Assembly (NCBI GenBank): GCA_003707065.3
Contig: PPXM03000002.1
Coordinates: forward strand, 496,001-560,000
From: Trigonopsis variabilis
Taxonomy: Eukaryota; Ascomycota; Trigonopsidomycetes; Trigonopsidales; Trigonopsidaceae
Length of the DNA: 64,000 bases
Direction: 5' to 3'
Shown here: piece after piece, positions 53,772-63,900 of the stretch
How the letters are laid out: each line of letters begins with the position of its first letter
Numbering within the stretch: position 1 is the first letter of the stretch
Notes under the pieces: model-generated
The model's input: the letters and a program-made list of their open reading frames with translations, nothing else
Databases searched by the model: none
Told to the model about the DNA's origin: nothing
Made by a program: the position numbers and the translations under genes

Positions 53772-55193
53772 ATGTCGGCGACGGTGGACGCCTTCCTTAT
53801 TCTTGATAATCGGCAGTAAGATGATCAATTGAGAAATATTAACAAAAAGACACCGGCTGCTGTTTTATCATCCCATAGATTCCACCGCGCCTCCCAGTGA
53901 GAATATCATAAAGCTGTGGAATGAAAGTGAAAAAGGAGGAGCAATAGTTATCTCGCATTCTCGAGTCTTATATGGCTTTGATGCTAATGAAATGACTCTT
54001 CTCTTGTTGGCAAGTGCGAGATTCGACCCCTTGGAAGCTATGGAGCTGCTGAAAGCGTTAATTCGAGTCTTTGAACGCTACTTTGATTCACCATTGTCTA
54101 GTCATAAAATTGATGGAAATATTCCGACTGTCTCTATGATAATAAACGAAATATTTGACTCTCAATATCCTTACGTGACCGAGCCTGGGATATTGAAAGA
54201 GTTTGTCCCTCAGGAGGGTCTCCTCGATAAGTTGCTTAATATGTAAGCTTATGGCATTAGCTTGAAGTGCTAATGATTAGGTCAAAAAACCCGTTTCCTA
54301 ATAAACTTGATATCCCTTGGAGAAGCCCGAACGTCCATTATACGAATAATGAACTTTATGTTGACTTTGTCGAGTCTCTCCATATCACAGTGGCCGGATC
54401 TGCAGGCAAAAGCCAGCCTACAGCAGTCAGCCAGAACGGAGATGCGGTTGCGTCTAAAATTAAAGTTATTCGATCACGAGCTTATGGCTCAATTGTCATT
54501 AACTGTCGTATCACCGGTATTCCAGAAGTGTCTCTTTCTATCACAAACGGTCCTTCCCTCTCATCCATCTCCTTTCATCCTTGCATTCAGCAAAACTCTT
54601 GGTCATCTGCTCCCGGTAAGCTAGTCTTCATTCCTCCTGACGGAGTCACAGAAATAGCCCGCTACAGCATAGAAGATATCGGCCCTGGACCGGTTGTGGC
54701 TAACTTAATTACGGGTCTTGGAGAAGCAGAAGACGAATTTGAAGTGCGGTTATGGTCTTCAATTCTTCGAGGTTCGAAGGGCTTCGAAGATCTAACCGTC
54801 GACTTGATATATAACCCTGAGCGTGTTCGCAACCTAAAGGTTTTGCGAATAACTAACGGCGAGTTCTCTGTCCATTCTCCAGGAACTGCGACCTGGAAGT
54901 TCTCTGATACTATGGATGCTGAGTTTAGCGCGACATTGCGAGGATGCATCTTACCCGTAACGCTGTCCGAAGATGATGAGCCCACGTTCGGAAGCGAGAG
55001 CCAGAGTGTCATTAGTCCAGATTATCAAGTCAAGTACTTGAAACTCAACTACAAAAGTCAGGGAGCTCTGGCAAGTGGAGTTCGAGTCGACAATCTACGG
55101 TTCATCAGCACTCGCGGGATAGGTGACAATGTTAAGCCATACAAAGGGGTGAAATATATCACACAGTCGCATGAAGTCATAACACGTGCATAG
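53772..55193 (+). CDS. APM3: AP-3 adaptor complex mu subunit
   Basis: Three exons: 53772-53815, 53850-54242 and 54281-55193. Introns are 34 and 38 nt. The product is 449 residues starting MSATVDAFLILDNRQ. The N-terminal longin-like domain includes PYVTEPGILKEFV, comparable to ATESNILKEL in animal mu3. After the linker comes IPWRSPNVHYTNNELYVDFV, the conserved start of the mu homology domain. The rest is the beta-rich cargo-binding domain. AP-3 mu recognises tyrosine or dileucine sorting signals for Golgi-to-vacuole transport. The AP-3 sigma gene lies 3.1 kb further on. Identity as mu3 and not mu1/2/4 rests on the PWR..NV.Y.NNE motif and length. Confidence 0.9.
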
Positions 55194-55226
55194 TTTATGT
55201 TCATTTTGCAGTACATGAAGGTCATC

Positions 55227-56202
55227 TCAGTCATGTAACTCTATACCGTTCTCTATCAGAGGGATAATCTCATCGAGTCTCGTGTTAAAATTAAAAAGTT
55301 TGTCTTGACTCACCTGGAGACCACGACATCTGTGAAGTCATGTTCTTTTAGATGCCCATTTACGTGAGTCTCAAGAAGCACTGTGACCGCTCCCGCACGA
55401 CGACCAGCCTGCATATCATCAATGGAGTCACCAACCATTATCAAGTTCTCAGTGGGAATGTTCTAAAAATGAGTTTGTCCGTAGCGGTATTTCTCACCCA
55501 TGTTTTTGCAATGTGCAGTAGTCCAGCTGGATCCGGTTTAGGAGGTCGAAATTCTCGAGTTATAACCTAGTCTGTCAATAAATGCTATTCCACCCGATCA
55601 TACCGGGTCAATATGATAAGTAGAAAGAAAATTTGTGAGTAGATGATCGACTGGAGCCTTGCCGTCAGCTTCATCTGTGAGTAGTAATTATACCGGGAAA
55701 TTCCTGGTGAGAATTGCTTTGGGGAGTTTTCTGTCTTCCAAGAACTTTAAATTAGACCTATTTTTCTAACTGATTCTCGATACCTTCATCAATTCAAGTA
55801 AACCTATAAATTAGAATGATAACCTTGTCTGCTTACCAGGCTGGGGTTCCTTAATGCAATTAGACCAGTTAATCAATAGCCTACCATTTTAACCATTGCT
55901 TCTCGTTCGATCACCCGTAACTTTTCATTGGCTTCTTCCTGTTGACCCAAAGGTAGACTGTAGACGTGGTCAAGAATATCTACAGATTTGGGAATCCCTA
56001 GAGACTCTCTCATTCGTCCTGGATCAGGTTAATACGGCATTGCTAGCCTGTTCTTTACCAAACATCCATGTCTATGGTGAGTCATCGCCCTGTTTCTCCA
56101 CCGTACCTGAGGTTTAACTAAAGTTCCATCCATATCAAAAATGACACCTTTCAATTGCACATCTCCACTTTTCGTAGCCCGAAGAATCAAGCGTTTGGCC
56201 AT
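55227..56202 (-). CDS. HAD-superfamily phosphatase, ten exons
   Basis: Exons (5' to 3'): 56107-56202, 56059-56071, 55885-56018, 55837-55849, 55784-55803, 55694-55744, 55604-55657, 55498-55566, 55314-55462 and 55227-55278. Nine introns are 33-40 nt. The product is 216 residues. HAD motifs are complete: motif I GVIFDMDGTL, motif II AILTRN, motif III lysine in RPPKPDPAGL, and motif IV MVGDSIDDMQAG. The TWMFGRMRESLG region and C-terminal SRLDEIIPLIENG match a fungal HAD hydrolase family close to small-substrate phosphatases such as phosphoglycolate-type enzymes. The substrate is unknown. Two exons are only 13 nt and one is 20 nt; each restores conserved residues in frame, which is why I trust them. 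Confidence 0.88.
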
Positions 56203-56784
56203 CGCAGACAATAAGATTAAGGGCCTATTCTAGGTAGCGGATAGTTACACCGATGCCTCCTCGATGGGAATAGATAGCGGTTTGGCACGATGATGGAAGA
56301 TAAGGACTAGTTTACGCATCATTTATCTCGACTAGTTGCACTATAAGTGATTCGATGTTCTTGAAGTGATATGGACACGGAAACATCTCTAAATGCTTCG
56401 TAGTCTGTCGTGGATCTAATGACTATGTTATGGTCTCGGACCATCAATGAATAAAGAGCTAACGATTACTTGCATTCGAATGAATAAGCAATGCGGATCC
56501 ACAAAAACACCGCTGAGTGAGTCGGTGAAGGTCCCTTGTAGCTGACACTTCAGTCGCCCACACAAGTAAACAATGACTTGCCTAGAAACACTCATACAAT
56601 GAACCTATGGAATAGATTTGACATTCGCTCGTAATTCCGGGAAAATCACGAAACTATGTCCAACACAAGCGCTGTGGGGATAGAGCAGCTTTGCCAGAGA
56701 TCCCTGTGTCAGGTTGGGTGGTCTGGTTGCTCACCTTGATCTAGTAAGGGTGTATCGCCACCACCATCCTTCGATCAACCACGG
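56203..56784. other. Divergent region with possible VPS17 first exon
   Basis: 582 bp between the HAD gene and the firm VPS17 start. An ATG at 56656 lies in the VPS17 frame and could be a first exon (MSNTSAVGIEQLCQR) if a 36-nt intron at 56713-56748 removes one TGA; the donor is weak. The rest shows no feature. Confidence 0.4.
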
Positions 56785-58242
56785 ATGCCTTACGAGGAAG
56801 AATCACCTTTTGTTCAACCATTTCAGGAGACTTTTACTCAATTGGATTCAGATCCAATTGCAAACGCCTGGAGCTCTGATCCTCCAAGCCAGACGACGGA
56901 AGAACCCGCCATTAATCCTCCTAACCAAGAGATGCCGGATGGAGACCCACCCGTATCTGCACCGATAGAGGCTTCGAATAATAAGACCGAGTCTTGTGCG
57001 GCTGCCGAGACATCTGTAAATGGTGCAGAAGCTGATAACAACCAAAGCGCTGTGAGAATTGATCAGTCGGCCAAGCCATCTCAGTCTGGAAAGTCGAAGT
57101 CGAGTCATTATAACCTTCAGACAAAAGTAACTTCTCTTGAACGCAATGGTAAAAAAGACCTTATCATCCATTTCGATGCACATACGAATCTACCGCGCTT
57201 TCGAACTACGACATTTAGGGACGTCAGGCGGACTTACCATGAGTTTCAGAAACTGTTTGAGCATCTCCATGGTGCCAACCCCGAGTGTATTGTTCCTGCT
57301 GTTCCTGCTCCTTATACTTCGGCTGGGGCTGGTACAGAAGAAGACGAAGCTGTCATGATTGCTGATATCCAGAAATGGCTGGATCTCGTCACATCCAATC
57401 CCGTATTGGTGAGAGATGAGGAGATGATCTATTTCATCGAGGCCGATTTTGGATATTCACCCATGTTTAAGCGAAAGCCGCCCGCTACTGGTTTGAAGCG
57501 CAAGGCTATGAAACAACTGGCTCCACCTATCGACGAATGCGACGCTTTAAGAGATTTCAGACCTCAAGTGAAACAGTTTTATCTTCTGACGCAAGAGGTC
57601 CACGGTAAACTGGAAAAGTATACAAAATGTCTGCGCGGTCTCGGGCTTGCAGTCAACGACTTTGGAAATAAACTGAGTTTGCAGTTGAATTACGAACAAG
57701 GATCTGCGATGCAGACCATGTGGAAACGTCTGGGTAAAGTGGTTATGCAAGTTGGGGACATCCAAGCGGTTGAAGCTTCCAATGATATGGCGACTCTTGG
57801 TGATGGGTTGGAATGGCTTTGCAGGAATGCGTATGTCGCCAAGGAAACCTTGACCAACCGACATCTTTTGATGAGAGATCTGGGTAATGCTCAGGCGAGC
57901 ACAAGATCGAAACACCAGACTGCTGCGCGGTTACGTTCCTCATCTAGTATCGCTCCTGCTAAAGTTGACGAAGCACTGAGTGCTCTAGAGGATGCAAAGA
58001 ACACGGAAGCTGCTTTGGCCGCCAAAGTTGAGCGAGTCACGGTGAATCTACTCGGGGAGAAGGAAAAATGGCTGCAATTAATTGAGCGTGAACTGAAGGC
58101 AGACATCAAATCATATGCTAAGCGGACAATGGACGCTCATCGCAAGACATTATCTGTATGGGAGTCCGTACGTGGAGAAGTTCGGGCGCCGGATAAGCAT
58201 GGGGGTCTAAGTCGACTAGGGAGAGGCATCCAGGCCCATTGA
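56785..58242 (+). CDS. VPS17: Retromer sorting nexin Vps17
   Basis: Open frame of 485 residues from the ATG at 56785 (MPYEEESPFVQPFQETFTQL). The N-terminus is disordered and acidic. A PX domain follows (about 108-225, with RTTTFRDVRRTYHEFQKLFE and DIQKWLDLVTSNPVL), and then a BAR-type coiled-coil region (about 250-480) that starts LAPPIDECDALRDFRPQVKQ. The PX domain lacks the usual RRY-type phosphoinositide-binding sequence, as expected for Vps17. Vps17 pairs with Vps5 to tubulate endosome membrane in retromer recycling to the Golgi. An upstream exon beginning at 56656 is possible and would add 31 residues. It is convergent with AP-3 sigma (73 bp). Confidence 0.85.
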   Translation: MPYEEESPFVQPFQETFTQLDSDPIANAWSSDPPSQTTEEPAINPPNQEMPDGDPPVSAPIEASNNKTESCAAAETSVNGAEADNNQSAVRIDQSAKPSQSGKSKSSHYNLQTKVTSLERNGKKDLIIHFDAHTNLPRFRTTTFRDVRRTYHEFQKLFEHLHGANPECIVPAVPAPYTSAGAGTEEDEAVMIADIQKWLDLVTSNPVLVRDEEMIYFIEADFGYSPMFKRKPPATGLKRKAMKQLAPPIDECDALRDFRPQVKQFYLLTQEVHGKLEKYTKCLRGLGLAVNDFGNKLSLQLNYEQGSAMQTMWKRLGKVVMQVGDIQAVEASNDMATLGDGLEWLCRNAYVAKETLTNRHLLMRDLGNAQASTRSKHQTAARLRSSSSIAPAKVDEALSALEDAKNTEAALAAKVERVTVNLLGEKEKWLQLIERELKADIKSYAKRTMDAHRKTLSVWESVRGEVRAPDKHGGLSRLGRGIQAH

Positions 58243-58315
58243 GAGGGTGACGGTTTATGTTGTAGATTTATGATTAAATGCAGAAAGGGTCAGTTTTTTC
58301 TCTTTAGTAAACATT

Positions 58316-58948
58316 CTATGAAAACAAGGCTGAAGCTGAAAACGCCGAATTGCTGGTCTTGCATTTATTTGCTTCATCGACGGCCTACAAGTCAACAAAG
58401 CACTGGTATGTGCACTTACCGCAACAATTGAGTTAATATTAGTCTCCACAACCATTCCTCCTTGGATTATTTCACTAGAGTTAATGGTAGCAGTGGGGTC
58501 GTCATACTTTAGCACAATGTTCAATACTTCCCATCCAAAGACAAGATCAAGTTCGCAAACGTTCTCAAAACAACAATCGAGACTTTCAACAAAGACTTGG
58601 ATCAAATCGAGTATGCCGAGTTCGGACTCTTGGCCATCGACGATAAACACAAAATACAAAGTGGCGTAGTGCCGATAGATGACCCTGATATCCTCCATAT
58701 CGGCCAATAAAGGAGGAGGAGTAAGAAAATTACATTCGCTGTCGGGTCTAGCAATTACCAATGAATGCACTTGGTCTGCCAATCGCTGTTGAGTCTCATT
58801 GTCCTAGACCATCAGTGATCACTCATAAGACTAACAATACCACATGATTATAGAAATTGGACAGCCGTAGAAGGCCGTTATTATTAACTGTAATTAGAAA
58901 TAATAACTAGAGGCTCTTTCACTTACATATTAGAACGGCGTGGATCAT
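58316..58948 (-). CDS. APS3: AP-3 adaptor complex sigma subunit
   Basis: Five exons: 58927-58948 (22 nt), 58841-58887, 58508-58803, 58420-58474 and 58316-58384. Introns are 39, 37, 33 and 35 nt. The product is 162 residues, the usual size. It reads MIHAVLIFNNNGLLRLSNFY at the N-terminus, then RLADQVHSLVIARPDSECNF, VIYRHYATLYFVFIVD and LGILDLIQVFVESLD. After removal of the in-frame 33-nt intron it continues VLNEIIQGGMVVETNINSIV and ends AAVDEANKCK and a short tail. This is the small longin-fold subunit of AP-3 for vacuolar sorting. The 33-nt intron contains no stop, so its retention would silently add 11 residues. Confidence 0.95.
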
Positions 58949-59126
58949 TGCCTGCCATCGATTGTAACGATAAATTAAGGTGACGGCTGGAAAGAGAGAC
59001 ATGGGCAATGGGGGTCGTACCTGAAGACTGTTGGTGAATGACTAGATCTTAGAGATGTCAGGATTCTAGGGAACAAAGATGAATAAAATTGAACTTTTGT
59101 ATTTTGATGTTTCAATCAACATGGTC

Positions 59127-59134
59127 TATATATA
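59127..59134. promoter_or_regulatory. TATA-like element in APS3/MRI1 divergent promoter
   Basis: TATATATA, 112-119 bp upstream of the MRI1 ATG and about 180 bp upstream of APS3. The position fits a core promoter for MRI1. Motif evidence only. Confidence 0.35.
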
Positions 59135-59192
59135 TTATATTGTCTTGACTAGAGTGTAGCTAACGTCGATCTCGACATCGCGTAACGGTAGG

Positions 59193-59198
59193 CACGTG
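59193..59198. promoter_or_regulatory. CACGTG box upstream of MRI1
   Basis: GGCACGTGTA, 48-53 bp upstream of the MRI1 start. In fungi CACGTG is the Cbf1 core used at sulfur and methionine genes, and MRI1 belongs to methionine salvage, so the pairing makes sense. Function is inferred. Confidence 0.4.
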
Positions 59199-59245
59199 TA
59201 ACAAGCTTTGACAATTTTTGTCTGTTCTCCTTGTTTTCTTTTTCC

Positions 59246-60355
59246 ATGCAAAGTCTAGAAGCAATCAAATACTCTCGTCCTGGCCTACGGGTACTAGATC
59301 AATTGGCTCTACCGCATGTGACTCGGTACGTGGCCGTTAATGATAGCAAAGATGGGTACTCTGTGATCAAATCCATGACTGTCCGAGGCGCCCCTGCTAT
59401 TGCGATTGTGGCAGTTCTTTCCCTTGCCGCCGAGCTTGATCAGGTCAAGAATAGCCTACAATCGGGCTCTGAAGCGGCGGACTATATTGTCGAGAAACTA
59501 AAGTATCTTGAAACTTCTAGACCTACTGCGGTGAATTTATCTGACGCTGTGAATAAGCTGAGCAAAATGGTAGGCGAAAATGACCAATTGACTGCTGAGG
59601 ATTTGGTGGAAAAGTATATTCAGGCAGCTGAGAAGATGCTGGAAGATGATGTTAAAGATAATAAAGCCATTGGATCATACGGGGCCGATTGGTTGATAGC
59701 CAAGAAGCCCAAAATTGCTGTTATGACAGTCTGCAACACGGGATCTCTAGCGACTGCCGGATATGGGACTGCTCTGGGTATCGTCCGAAGTCTATACGAG
59801 AAAGATGCTTTACTGCATGTTTATTCATTGGAGACTCGACCATATAATCAAGGTGCTCGGCTTACGGCTTATGAATTAGTCCATGATAAGATTCCATCGA
59901 CGTTAATCACTGACTCCATGGCTGCGTCTGCGTTGAGAGCCCATCCCGAGATCGGGGCGATCATTGTTGGAGCCGATCGGGTGGTTAGAAATGGTGACAC
60001 GGCGAATAAAATAGGAACTTTCCAGTTGGCCGTATTGGCGAACTACTTCAACATCCCCTTTGTCGTTGCCGCTCCTACAACGTCCATTGATCTTCGCACG
60101 CCAACAGGGAATTCAATCGTCATTGAAGAGCGTCCGGCCAATGAACTAAAGCAAGTCAGAGGCCCGGTAATATCATCCAATGGTATTGAACCTGACCATT
60201 ATAAAACGATTCAACTCGCTCCCGAAGATATTCCTGTGTGGAATCCTGCTTTCGATGTGACGCCTGCCGAGTTAATTTCCGCTATTGTCACCGAAAAAGG
60301 TGTCATCACAAAAGATGTGAATGGAAAATTTAATTTAGAGAATATCAAAGACTAA
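59246..60355 (+). CDS. MRI1: Methylthioribose-1-phosphate isomerase
   Basis: Intronless, 369 residues from the first ATG at 59246 (MQSLEAIKYSRPGLRVLDQL). Family signatures: SMTVRGAPAIAI near the N-terminus, the catalytic Cys in VCNTGSLATAGYGTALG, ETRPYNQGARLTAYEL, and the catalytic Asp in IIVGADRVVRNGDTANKIGT. It isomerises 5-methylthioribose-1-phosphate to the ribulose form in the methionine salvage pathway in the cytosol. It belongs to the eIF2B-alpha/beta/delta-like fold group but has the isomerase-specific residues. The MRI1 promoter carries a CACGTG box. Confidence 0.97.
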   Translation: MQSLEAIKYSRPGLRVLDQLALPHVTRYVAVNDSKDGYSVIKSMTVRGAPAIAIVAVLSLAAELDQVKNSLQSGSEAADYIVEKLKYLETSRPTAVNLSDAVNKLSKMVGENDQLTAEDLVEKYIQAAEKMLEDDVKDNKAIGSYGADWLIAKKPKIAVMTVCNTGSLATAGYGTALGIVRSLYEKDALLHVYSLETRPYNQGARLTAYELVHDKIPSTLITDSMAASALRAHPEIGAIIVGADRVVRNGDTANKIGTFQLAVLANYFNIPFVVAAPTTSIDLRTPTGNSIVIEERPANELKQVRGPVISSNGIEPDHYKTIQLAPEDIPVWNPAFDVTPAELISAIVTEKGVITKDVNGKFNLENIKD

Positions 60356-60918
60356 AAAAGAAATGATTCTGACGAGACTCTGCCGGAATAGTGACGGCTA
60401 CTCCCTTGTTGCAGAATTCGTTTCATCAGCAAGTCTCGTCTTTGCCCTATTTTTCTTATATCAATCTCAATAACGATCCATAGATACTGGTGTAGTTCTA
60501 TGAGAAGATATTGTCTGTATCGCATTCCTCACGATGACCAGATACTAGGCGGCCCTGTGTATCGCATTCTCGAGCTGACTTGTCCTTTGATATCAGGAAG
60601 ACGCATATATCTTTACTTTCATATGGCCAGACTGCTTAGCTTATGAACCAGAAAGGCCAGTGCACAGCAGATGTCCCTCAAAATAACCCCAAGTGGCCGC
60701 TTTTATTCACCAGGGTCATCCAAGCATCAAAGTCGGGCAAGGCGTCACTCAAGAAGTTAGCTGTGACTAACTATGGAACATTCAGTAAAGATGCACGCTG
60801 AGATGATCTACGGGTTTGGCTAACGAAATGCGAACTCTCACTGAATGTCCTAGATCCAGCATTTATTTATATATTATACAAGTTCATCAGTTCACATACT
60901 GCAAGCCACGTAAACGTC
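60356..60918. other. Convergent spacer
   Basis: 563 bp between the MRI1 and RPC1 stop codons. No coding frame or RNA gene recognised. Confidence 0.45.
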
Positions 60919-63900
60919 TTAACGACTTTTCATCATCTCTATTTCGTCCCACGTATCTTCAAATAAGGTGGGTCTCATACCTAGATCGCCAGGACTGACA
61001 TAAGTAGCTTTGACCAACTCGAAAGCGCCTGTGCCAACCTTCATGCTCTGTCCCAAAATAATACACTCAGAGACCCCCTCAATAGCATCCTCCTTCATAT
61101 AGAAAGCAGCATCAAATAAATGGTCCGTTGTCTTTTCGAAACTCGCCAGCTGCAGAACGCTATCGCGCATCTTGGCCAGTCCAAAGCGCGTGATACCCAA
61201 AACCTCTCCTTTGTACGTCATGACATCTCCTAAAAGCCGAATATGACGAGGATCAATACTCATTCCGTGCTTCGTCATGGTGTAGTCGATCTCATTAATG
61301 ATACTTTCTCGAGCAGCTTCAATTCCCAGAACTTGCTTCATCTCCAAGATATGGTTGGTGCTGGTCTCGCAGCCAATGACTCCATCGGTATTCATCACTT
61401 GTTTCAAGCCGTATCCTTCCGCAAGTAGCTCTTTTTTCCCACTCTCTTGAATGTTGATAACTGCTCTGCTAATTGTCGTCACGCCTTTGACGACAACGTT
61501 GGTCAGTGACCGACGCAAGAGTTGAATCCTTTCAAACATGTCCAAAGGAGCATTCTTGGCCGATGTCGCCGACTTGTAGTCGCTAAATGACTCGCTCGCA
61601 TAGATGCGAATCCTGTTCTTCCCCGTAATCATCACGTCTTTATCAGTCAATTTCATCTTTGGAGCTAACCGAACTGCACGTGCAATGTCTTCTATCGTAA
61701 GCTCTAATTGCAGCTTTTCAATTGTCTCAAAATCAACCTTCACGAGAATGTAGGCACTTCCTTCTTGATAGACATCTTCAATATAATAGATAATGTCTTG
61801 AAGTCGAGTGGTCTCTAGCCGCCCCTTTACCACTCGAGCAGCCCTCTCATCGTCATCATTTACCAATCTGGCAGTGATAATTGGAGTGCTAATGGTCTTG
61901 GAGGCATTAATAATCTCCTTAATACGAGGGACACCTAGCGTCACATTCATCGAGGCAACTCCAGCAAAATGGAAAGTCTTGAGGGTCATCTGAGTACCGG
62001 GCTCACCAATGGACTGAGCACCGATAGCGCCAACTGCAGTACCGGGCTCGACCTTTGCTCTCTCATATTTAAACAGGCACTGCCTAATAAACTCTTCTAG
62101 GCACCGCTTAGAAACATTCATAACTTGTCTCAGAGCTGTCTTATTCTCTTCGGAGATGAATTCATCCATGTCAATCCCCTCATATTCTTCGCCTTCTGGC
62201 CGCTCCAATAGCCCCATCATTCCATGCCGCTCCCGTAACTCTGATAGCCTAAAAGCTTGCTTATATAGAAAATCATAGATGGATTTGTAGAATTCTCGAG
62301 TAGACTCCATCGCATCTACATATCGATCTTCTCCTGCAATCTTGGGGTCTTCAACCACGTCGCCAGACAAGTCTCGCCGAATTAGCCGATCTTCTAACGG
62401 TCGCAGTGTCTCATTAGTGCACTCCAATATCTCGTACGGTAATAGCCCCTTGGCTTCATTATCAATCGAAAGATAATTAGCATGTATCCATGTTCGAGCA
62501 AAATTCACAGGTTTTGCATCACCTTCCATGGACAAGGGATCAAGATGGTCACCTCCATACTCGAATTGAACAATACCATCACTAGAGTTTCGCACTGTCT
62601 GATCATAGACACACGACAGATCTTCTAGAGATTTCATCAAACGACGAGACATGTAGCCAGTCTCGGCGGTTTTGACGGCGGTATCAACAAGACCTTCACG
62701 GCCGGAAATCGCGTGGAATAAAAACTCAGTAGGCGTTAATCCTGAGAAGAAAGAGTTCCTAACGAAACCCTTCGACGGAGGCTGCTTTGAATTCTTGGGA
62801 AAGTGAGGCAACGACCGGTCCTGAAAGCCATCGGGTACACGATTACCAGAAATAATCTGCTGTCCCACAACTGCAACCATTTGAGATACATTCAAAGTGG
62901 AGCCTTTCGAGCCACAAGTAGCCATAATCAGAGGAGCATTAGACGGCGGGAGTTCCTTGATACACACTTCTCCAACTTCTTCTCTGACTTTTGACAAGAT
63001 GCCTCCGATCTTGGCCTCTAAAGTTTGCTCTTCATTACAACCAGGTTGTGTCTCAAGTTTCCCCTTGTCATAGAGACTAATTAACTCGTCACAAACAGCA
63101 TACGCTTTTTCAACCATCTCTTCTTTTCGTTCCTTCAGATCAGCACCGGGAGTAACATCATTAATGCCTATGGAGAATCCACGCTCACCCATAAACCGCG
63201 CGCAGAGCTTGGAGAGTCGGTTCATTGCGATAACTGCTTGGTCTGCTCCGTAGTCTCGAAGGATTACATAGAAGACCGAATGTTTCTTTCCATCGCCTAA
63301 TGTGCTTTTGTCCATTAATCCAGCAAGAACGTTAGAGTTGCGAATCACCAAATATCCATCGTTTGGAGACATCTCAGGAGGATATCCGGGAGCAGGAGGA
63401 ACAAATGTCTTATTCTTAGCGTCGAGGTTGATAATGACATTAGAGTGTTTATTCGGGCGAATTAATAGGCTGAATAACTGTTTCCCTGTCCACAGAGGTG
63501 TAGGTCGGAGAATAGCAGGCATGGGAACGTCAAACTGTGTGTTTCCATCAGACATCATTGCACAAAGGCGGCAAAAAGTTGACCTGTCAAAAAAAGTATC
63601 TTTCTTTGAAATGAGGTATCCTCCGGTAATGAAATCTTGGGTCGCAGCAATGATTGGCTCTCCATTTCGAGGAGTCACAAGATTGTTGCGAACGCCCATG
63701 AGATTAATGGCCTCAGCACGAGCTTCTTCTGTCTGAGGGACGTGCAAATTCATTTCGTCACCATCAAAATCAGCATTATACGGAGTGCATACACATTCAT
63801 TCAAGCGGAAGGTCCGCCAAGGTCTGATTTTGGCATAATGTGATAGAATGGATAGACGATGTAAGGATGGCTGGCGGTTGAAAAGAACAATATCTCCATC

